From CF-167 sp963695195 (lineage in GTDB: Bacteria > Chloroflexota > Limnocylindria > QHBO01), in assembly GCA_963695195.1 (NCBI GenBank), contig CAVOGE010000004.1:113531-177530 (forward strand): a DNA stretch of 64,000 nt, given 5' to 3'. The notes beneath the pieces are model-generated. The model was not told the origin of the DNA. It searched no databases and saw nothing but the letters and a program-made list of their open reading frames with translations. Shown here in pieces: positions 59,920 through 64,000 of this stretch. The first letter of the stretch is position 1; each line of letters begins with the position of its first letter. The position numbers and the translations under genes were made by a program.

Positions 59920-60069
59920 GTTCCGCCCCACGGATCTAACGATCAAGGATGGACCGATATGGCCTCATTTCGGGCCGGAACAGCCTCCAAACGGACCGAT
60001 AGTTGCATCCGGCGGGAATCGAGGCCCCTAACCGACCGATGCTTGATCGTTAGACCCGCCCAGTGGAAC
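59920..60069 (+). repeat. Inverted-repeat element, family 1, copy G
   Basis: Left arm GTTCCGCCCCACGGATCTAA, right arm GATCGTTAGACCCGCCCAGT then GGAAC. First of a directly duplicated pair with copy H. Confidence 0.9.
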
Positions 60070-60111
60070 ACGCTCACTCGCCGGCCGCCGATCGCCCCGG
60101 CCACGAAGGGA

Positions 60112-60261
60112 GTTCCGCCCCACGGATCTAACGATCAAGGATGGACCGATATCGCCCCATTTCGGCCCCAAACCGGCCCAATCCGAGTCACTAGTTGCAC
60201 CCGGCGGGAATCCAGGCCCCTAACCGACCGATGCTTGATCGTTAGATCCGCCCAGTGGAAC
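60112..60261 (+). repeat. Inverted-repeat element, family 1, copy H
   Basis: Starts 192 bp after copy G and shares both element and flank (CGCTCACTCGCC..CCACGAAGGG-type spacer), so the pair is a 192-bp tandem duplication. Confidence 0.9.
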
Positions 60262-60325
60262 ACGCTCACTCGCCGCCACCCCGGTGCAACACGCTCACTC
60301 GCGGCCTCCCCTGAGCCACTAGCCC

Positions 60326-61309
60326 TCAGAACGTGATCACGACCTTGCCGCGGGCGTGGCCGTCGTCGACCCACTTCAGCGCATCCACGATCTCGCTCAA
60401 GGGGTAGCGCCGGTCGATGACCGGACGCACCTTCCCCGCGGCGATCAGCTCCTTCAGCCGATCCACATCGGGCTCATGGAACGGCTTCCACCACAGCATC
60501 AGGCCCAGGTGCTTGTCGCTGAACCGCCCGATGAGCGGGCCGCCCAGCAGCGCCCCGATGAGCGGCCAAGCCTCGCCGCCAAGCGTGACGTACACGCCAT
60601 TCGGCCGAAGCGCGCGGCGCACGGCGAAGATCGAGTGGTGCGAATCGGTGTCCAGGATCCAGTCCCACTGGCGGCCGGTGCGCGTGAAGTTGACGTCGGT
60701 GTAGCTGAGGACCTCATCGGCCCCGAGGGAGCGCACGAAGTCGACCTTGGCGCTGCTGCAGATGCCGGTCACCTCCGCGCCCAGCGCCTTCGCGATCTGG
60801 ACCGCGAACGGCCCGACATTGCCCGATGCGCCCACCACCAGCACCTTCTCCCCCGGCTGCACCTCCCGTCCCTTGCGGGTTCGCAGCCCCTGGAGCGCCA
60901 GGATCGCCGAGTGCGGCAGGGTGGCGGCATCTTCGAAGGAGATGCCGGGCGGCATCGGCTGGAAGGCCTTCTGTGGCGCGGACACGTGCTCGGCAAAGGT
61001 GCCCACGTGGCCGGCGGCGAACAGATCGGCGAAGACCTCGTCGCCGGGGCGGAAGCGGGTCACGCCGGTGCCCACCGCCTCGACCACCCCGGCCACATCG
61101 ACGCCGATCTGGGGCTGGCGCGGCGCCCGCAGCCCCATGAAGAGGCGGATGAACCCGGGGCGCGGCTGGATGCCGTCGAGATCAGCCCGGTTGACCGATG
61201 CGGCCCGGGTCCGGACCAGCAGCTCGCCCTCGGCGGGGACCGGCTTGGGCAGCTCCTCGACCCGAACGACGTCGGGCGACCCGTATCGATCCCGCACTGC
61301 CGCTTTCAT
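60326..61309 (-). CDS. NAD(P)-dependent alcohol dehydrogenase / quinone oxidoreductase (MDR family)
   Basis: 327 aa. Medium-chain dehydrogenase: N-terminal VRVEELPKPVPAEGELLVR and GVDVAGVVEAVGTGVTRF, then a Rossmann segment VLVVGASGNVGPFAVQIAK with cofactor binding to GASGNVG, DEVLSYTDVNFTRTGRQWDW and RYPLSEIVDALKWVDDGHARGKVV at the end. No structural zinc Cys cluster, so of the zinc-independent quinone oxidoreductase type. Acts in the cytoplasm on an unknown carbonyl/quinone. CAGACT lies 8 nt before the ATG at 61309. Confidence 0.92.
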   Translation of the reverse strand: MKAAVRDRYGSPDVVRVEELPKPVPAEGELLVRTRAASVNRADLDGIQPRPGFIRLFMGLRAPRQPQIGVDVAGVVEAVGTGVTRFRPGDEVFADLFAAGHVGTFAEHVSAPQKAFQPMPPGISFEDAATLPHSAILALQGLRTRKGREVQPGEKVLVVGASGNVGPFAVQIAKALGAEVTGICSSAKVDFVRSLGADEVLSYTDVNFTRTGRQWDWILDTDSHHSIFAVRRALRPNGVYVTLGGEAWPLIGALLGGPLIGRFSDKHLGLMLWWKPFHEPDVDRLKELIAAGKVRPVIDRRYPLSEIVDALKWVDDGHARGKVVITF

Positions 61310-61380
61310 GCGCGGCTAGTCTGCCACGCGCGTTCGGTGCAGCCAACGACCCACCACTGCCGATGGTCATACTGGCCGAG

Positions 61381-61422
61381 CATCACTCGTCCCCTGGATC
61401 GATTCCGGCCTGCCTGAGGATA
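61381..61422. repeat. 42-bp direct repeat, left copy
   Basis: Matches 63108-63149 at 38 of 42 positions (CATCACTC-TCCCCTGGATCG...). In the right copy it is the 3' end of the RHH/UDG-like gene. Confidence 0.88.
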
Positions 61423-61465
61423 TTCTTCCACGTACCTTGGGCAATATCGCTGCTCGGCTAGGCCC

Positions 61466-61590
61466 GCAGCCACCCGGTGACCACAACAGCCAAGAAGCGC
61501 CGAGCAGGCTGCTCTCGATGGCTGAATGGCCACGCCACGGCTCTGGCGGCCAGCGAGAGCCGCCAAGTTGGCCGTTGTAGCCACCCAGCG
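61466..61590. repeat. Palindromic dispersed element, family 2, copy 2
   Basis: Contains GTTGGCCGTTGTAGCCACCC (61567-61586), the exact reverse complement of 29203-29222. Other end GCAGCCACCCGGTGACCACA, so its ends are inverted relative to one another as in copy 1. Confidence 0.7.
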
Positions 61591-61655
61591 ACCGCCAATC
61601 GACCGGTGGACAGCCGCTACATCCGCTGCGTGAGATCGCGTGGAGGGCTCTATGC

Positions 61656-61684
61656 TTGACATCTGAAGTAGGCATTCCTACTAT
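61656..61684 (+). promoter_or_regulatory. Promoter and operator of the AbrB-VapC module
   Basis: Near-consensus sigma-70 promoter: TTGACA (61656-61661), 17-nt spacer, TACTAT (61679-61684). A perfect palindrome AGTAGG-CATT-CCTACT (61667-61682) overlaps the -10, well placed as an autorepressor site for the antitoxin. Confidence 0.85.
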
Positions 61685-61690
61685 CGCAGT

Positions 61691-61912
61691 ATGAAAGCCA
61701 TCGTCTCCGAGAAGGGCCAGGTCACCATTCCGAAGGCGCTGCGCACCCGGCTGGGCATCCGACCGGGTGTCGTGCTCGACTTCGACGCCGAGGGTGGCCG
61801 CCTCGTCGCACAAAAGGCGCCGGCCACCGATGCGGTCGAGGCCGCCTGGGGCATCCTCGAGCTCCCCGAGTCGGTCGACTCCTTTGTCGAGCGCGCCCGC
61901 GGTCGCGGATGA
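61691..61912 (+). CDS. AbrB/MazE-type antitoxin
   Basis: 73 aa. Swapped-hairpin DNA-binding domain: MKAIVSEKGQVTIPKALR with TRLGIRPGVVLDFDAEGGRL, the usual start of SpoVT/AbrB-type antitoxins. The C-terminal ~30 residues (AWGILELPESVDSFVERARG) would wrap the toxin. Stop overlaps the toxin start by 4 bases. Likely represses its own promoter via the palindrome at 61667-61682. Confidence 0.93.
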   Translation: MKAIVSEKGQVTIPKALRTRLGIRPGVVLDFDAEGGRLVAQKAPATDAVEAAWGILELPESVDSFVERARGRG

Positions 61913-62316
61913 TCACGGCGGTCGACACCAACGTCCTGCTGGACGTGTTCACCGCGGACGCCCGACACGGCGCCGCATCGCGCGACGCGCTGCGCCGCTG
62001 CTGGGCCGAGGGCAGCCTGATTGCCTGCGAGGTGGTCTGGGCGGAGGTTGCCGCCGCATTCGCCGATGCCGCCGCTGCATCCCGGGCCCTGGATGGGCTC
62101 GAGGTGGCCTTCGATCCCCTCGATCGCGACACCGCGCTGGCCGCGGGCATCGCCTGGCAACGCTATCGGTCGGCAGGCGGCACCCGTCGGCGGATCCTGC
62201 CGGACCTGCTCATCGGCGTGCATGCGGCATCGCGGGCCGAGCGCCTGCTGACCCGCGATCGCGGCTTCTACCGCGCCGCATTCGAGAGCCTGGCCATCGT
62301 GGATCCATCCGGCTGA
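61909..62316 (+). CDS. vapC: VapC-type PIN-domain toxin
   Basis: 135 aa. PIN ribonuclease: AVDTNVLLDVFTADARHG (first Asp), CEVVWAEVAAAFADA (Glu), RRRILPDLLIGVHAA (Asp) and LLTRDRGFYRAAFES (last Asp). All four acidic metal ligands are visible. Predicted to cleave tRNA or rRNA when the AbrB-type antitoxin is lost. Confidence 0.93.
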   Translation: MITAVDTNVLLDVFTADARHGAASRDALRRCWAEGSLIACEVVWAEVAAAFADAAAASRALDGLEVAFDPLDRDTALAAGIAWQRYRSAGGTRRRILPDLLIGVHAASRAERLLTRDRGFYRAAFESLAIVDPSG

Positions 62317-62342
62317 CCTGAGCTCGCGGCGGCGATGTGCTA

Positions 62343-62352
62343 GCATATATGC
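62343..62352 (+). promoter_or_regulatory. Palindromic operator/-10 region of the second toxin-antitoxin module
   Basis: GCATATATGC, a perfect palindrome that abuts the ATG at 62353, inside TAGCATATAT. It can serve at once as the -10 and as a repressor site; leaves no room for a Shine-Dalgarno sequence, so the mRNA would be leaderless. Confidence 0.6.
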
Positions 62353-62619
62353 ATGCGCCGTACCACCATCCTGGCCGATCCCCAGCTTCTGACGAACATG
62401 GAAGAGCTCGCGCGCCGCGACGGCGTGCCGACCAGCCACGTCATCCGCGAGGCGATGGAGCGCTATGTCGTCGCTCGCCGTGACGCACCGAGCGCTGAAC
62501 TTCCCGCCCTGGTAGGGATGTTCGAAGGCGCCGACGATGTGGCTGAGCGTGATGAGGAGATCCTGCGCGCCGAGATGCCCGCGGCAGTTGAGGTCACTGC
62601 AGCCAAGCGCGCCAACTGA
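62353..62619 (+). CDS. Ribbon-helix-helix (CopG-type) antitoxin
   Basis: 88 aa. RRTTILADPQLLTNMEELAR then VPTSHVIREAMERYVV is a CopG/Arc fold, with DNA contact by the beta ribbon. The C-terminal half is acidic (EGADDVAERDEEILRAEMPA) and probably neutralises the toxin. Starts 36 bp after the first module. Confidence 0.9.
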   Translation: MRRTTILADPQLLTNMEELARRDGVPTSHVIREAMERYVVARRDAPSAELPALVGMFEGADDVAERDEEILRAEMPAAVEVTAAKRAN

Positions 62620-62622
62620 CCC

Positions 62623-63039
62623 GTGGCGGCCATTCTCGTCGACACCAGCGCGCTGTACGCCATCGCGAACCGAGATGATGCGCATCACGAGCAGCTCGTC
62701 GAACGACTGCGCTCGGACGCCCCGGCGGTGATCGTCCCGCAGTCGGTGCTCCCGGAGATCTGCTACCTGATCGGCAGCCGGCGCGGCCCCGCCGCGGAGG
62801 CCGACTTCGTGGCCGGCCTGCTTGGCGCCGGCTGGCGGCTGGAGCCGGTCACATCGGGCGATGTTGAGCGCGCAGTCGAGCTGATGCGCATGTATGCCGA
62901 TGCGGCCATCGGCTTCGTGGACGCCTCGGTGGTGGCCATTGCCGAGCGGCTGGGCATCCGCCAGGTGTGGACCCTGGATCGCCGCGACTTCAGCCTGATC
63001 CGCCCCAAGCACGTCGAGGCCTTCGAGATCGTCCCCTAG
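62623..63039 (+). CDS. vapC: VapC-type PIN-domain toxin, second module
   Basis: 138 aa from GTG 62623, 3 bp after the antitoxin stop. AAILVDTSALYAIANRDDAH (first Asp), SVLPEICYLIGSR (Glu), AIGFVDASVVAIAERLG (Asp pair) and VWTLDRRDFSLIRP. Pairs with the RHH-type antitoxin. Different in sequence from the first VapC, so not a tandem copy. Confidence 0.92.
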   Translation: MAAILVDTSALYAIANRDDAHHEQLVERLRSDAPAVIVPQSVLPEICYLIGSRRGPAAEADFVAGLLGAGWRLEPVTSGDVERAVELMRMYADAAIGFVDASVVAIAERLGIRQVWTLDRRDFSLIRPKHVEAFEIVP

Positions 63040-63080
63040 CCCGGCGCGGAGAACGCGATGATCTCAGCCGCCGGCGACCC

Positions 63081-63923
63081 TCACCGTGCCGGCCGACGTG
63101 TGTAGTCCATCACTCCTCCCCTGGATCGATTCTGGTCTGCCTGGGGATAGGCCCCAACGACTGCCTTGAACACTCCCGAGAGCCTGGCCACGTATTCGGA
63201 TCGCCACTGATAGAGCGGGAACGGCAGCACATGGAGCCGATCAGGCGGGAGGTGAGCCGCGCTCATCGCCTCCCGGACGACCGCGGCGAGGCTGCGCTTC
63301 ACCACGACAACCGCGTCCGGTGACTCCCCCGCGAGTAGCGCCGCGAGCTCCCGAGCGCGGGCCTCCACCGCTTCCCGGCGCGGACGGCCGCGAAGTCGGT
63401 TGACGGGAGCCGGGGCCAGGTCGTAGAGCCAGATGCCCTCCGACTGGAGTCGGCCCAGGAACGGGGAAGCCGGGGGCATTGGGCCAAACGCGGCCTGCCA
63501 GGCCTCGCGCGTGGCGCGGTACAGCGTGCTGTTCGCGAGGTAGAAGAACGAGCCCCCGGCCGGTCGCGATTCGCCTACCAGCAGGAGCCGAATCGGTCCC
63601 AACGGTCGGTACTGCTGTCGCAATCGCTCGAATTCGTCGGATTCGTCGGATTCGTCGGCAGCATAGGTCCCAGGCGACTCGCGGATCATCGAGGAACGAA
63701 TCCGCTCATCGGTTGCTGCGGCAAGGCGCTCGAGCGTCCATTCGCGCATCAAACGGCTCGGCGTGCGCCCGGTCGCCCCGGCCGCCTCGACAACCCTCCG
63801 AGCTGATACCGCGTCCAGCCGAACGCTCACCACGACATCCAGCGCTTGGGGCTCCACGCTCTCCCACTTCGCATCGGGCTGGTACGCGGGCGACTCGCGC
63901 CGGAGCCGTTCATCACCCGTCAT
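63081..63923 (-). CDS. Unrecognised protein: RHH-like N terminus with a possible uracil-DNA glycosylase-like domain
   Basis: 280 aa from ATG 63923, which overlaps the stop of an upstream gene (TGATG). Residues ~25-75 have a CopG/BrnA-like antitoxin shape (SVRLDAVSARRVVEAAG; TPSRLMREWTLERL). After an acidic Asp/Glu/Ser stretch, residues ~105-270 look like a Rossmann-like alpha/beta domain: IRLLLVGESRPAGGSFFYL, GIWLYDLAPAPVNRL and DAVVVVKRSLAAVV. The opening LLLVGESRPAGG and LYDLAPAPVN hint at uracil-DNA glycosylase-type folds, which I cannot confirm. The last 42 bp are duplicated at 61381-61422. Confidence 0.68.
   Translation of the reverse strand: MTGDERLRRESPAYQPDAKWESVEPQALDVVVSVRLDAVSARRVVEAAGATGRTPSRLMREWTLERLAAATDERIRSSMIRESPGTYAADESDESDEFERLRQQYRPLGPIRLLLVGESRPAGGSFFYLANSTLYRATREAWQAAFGPMPPASPFLGRLQSEGIWLYDLAPAPVNRLRGRPRREAVEARARELAALLAGESPDAVVVVKRSLAAVVREAMSAAHLPPDRLHVLPFPLYQWRSEYVARLSGVFKAVVGAYPQADQNRSRGGVMDYTRRPAR
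63108..63149. repeat. 42-bp direct repeat, right copy
   Basis: The 3' part of the gene at 63081-63923, matching 61381-61422 at 38/42. With the left copy it brackets the two toxin-antitoxin modules. Confidence 0.88.
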
Positions 63924-64000
63924 CAGCGTCCTCCGTGTCCGCGCCACCATTGCCGCTCAACCTCATCCATGCGCCAGGCCGTCCGAGGCCGCCATCCGAT
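63923..64000 (-). CDS. 3' end of a gene cut by the window edge
   Basis: Only the last 25 residues are visible, ending MDEVERQWWRGHGGR and TGA at 63925-63923. The stop overlaps the start of the next gene by TGATG, showing a two-gene operon. In many toxin-antitoxin pairs the toxin ends in this way before an RHH antitoxin, but the fragment is too short to classify. Confidence 0.55.
   Translation of the reverse strand: MGWRPRTAWRMDEVERQWWRGHGGR

Larger units (their letters stand above)
61310..61690. other. Intergenic region with duplicated gene tail, palindromic element and toxin-antitoxin promoter
   Basis: 380 bp holding, in order: a 42-bp copy of the 3' end of the gene at 63081-63923 (61381-61422), the family 2 palindromic element (61466-61590) and the promoter/operator of the first toxin-antitoxin module (61656-61684). 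No gene. Confidence 0.6.

Noticed and set aside
43353..60261. Inverted-repeat family 1 as integron attC sites
   Set aside because: The arms contain ATCTAAC and GTTAGAT, which fit the RYYYAAC/GTTRRRY core, and all copies share one orientation. However, conservation extends well beyond the core to GGTGGAAC, flanking genes face both ways and include long housekeeping units, and no integron integrase is in the window. A mobile or structural repeat is the simpler reading.
50124..60261. Peptide frames inside repeat copies (GSNDQGWTD...LIVRSARWN)
   Set aside because: An open frame recurs in the copies only because the DNA is conserved; start sites vary, flanks are out of frame, and composition follows the palindrome.

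Overview
This is a high-GC bacterial chromosome segment, almost certainly from an uncultivated or little-studied member of the Chloroflexota (Limnocylindria-like is my best guess; this is inference, not a database result). Reasons: two FHA proteins in a row with a RodA-type SEDS protein and a class B penicillin-binding protein (an arrangement shared with Actinobacteria), a valine T-box leader on valS, a cyanophycin locus, many Pro/Thr-rich lipoproteins, and many genes whose -10 box lies only 6-10 nt before the start codon (probable leaderless mRNAs). No plasmid, phage or rRNA signature is visible.

Layout. 1-7 kb: a minus-strand cell-wall cluster (DUF3662-FHA, FHA, rodA, pbpA cut by the window edge), then zinc-ribbon proteins, FmdB-like protein and a CpaE/MinD-like ATPase. 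7-16.6 kb: translation and protein quality control on the minus strand (valS with T-box, coiled-coil protein, clpX, clpP, tig, tRNA-Leu), interrupted by plus-strand ogt and a nucleoside-hydrolase lipoprotein. 16.8-21.3 kb: permease, lipoprotein, two membrane-associated small proteins, DUF3105 protein, tRNA-Lys, a small secreted protein. 21.4-24.1 kb: M16 peptidase pair. 24.1-31 kb: DnaJ-domain protein, cyanophycinase, cyanophycin synthetase and a convergent Mur-ligase-only relative. 31-38.8 kb: membrane protein, M20 peptidase, thioesterase, and a 2-oxoacid dehydrogenase operon (E3, E1 alpha, E1 beta, E2). 38.8-43.2 kb: beta-propeller lipoprotein, surface protein, GGDEF/HD-GYP protein. 43.6-46.8 kb: lipA, DinB, lipB and a metallo-beta-lactamase-fold hydrolase; LipA and LipB would supply the lipoyl group needed by the E2 protein at 37-38.8 kb.

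43-60 kb is an accessory-looking region in which eight copies of one ~150-bp inverted-repeat element, all in the same orientation, sit between transcription units (GyrI/DUF385 fusion, membrane protein, PxKF secreted protein, ArsR/SRPBCC pair, GH5-like lipoprotein, RecB-like nuclease, adenylate cyclase). A 35-bp x 5 tandem array grows out of the right end of one copy. A second family of ~120-bp palindromic elements occurs at 29.2 and 61.5 kb. 60.3-64 kb holds an oxidoreductase, two adjacent VapBC-type toxin-antitoxin modules, and a gene whose last 42 bp are duplicated on the other side of those modules.

At least four genes (zinc-ribbon protein at 3.5 kb, lpd, the GH5-like gene, the RecB-like nuclease) can only be read through with frameshifts. 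I count seven, and every one needs a +1 shift (one extra base), which points to insertion-type assembly errors or decay more than to biology, although one site carries the RF2-type CTTTGAC motif.
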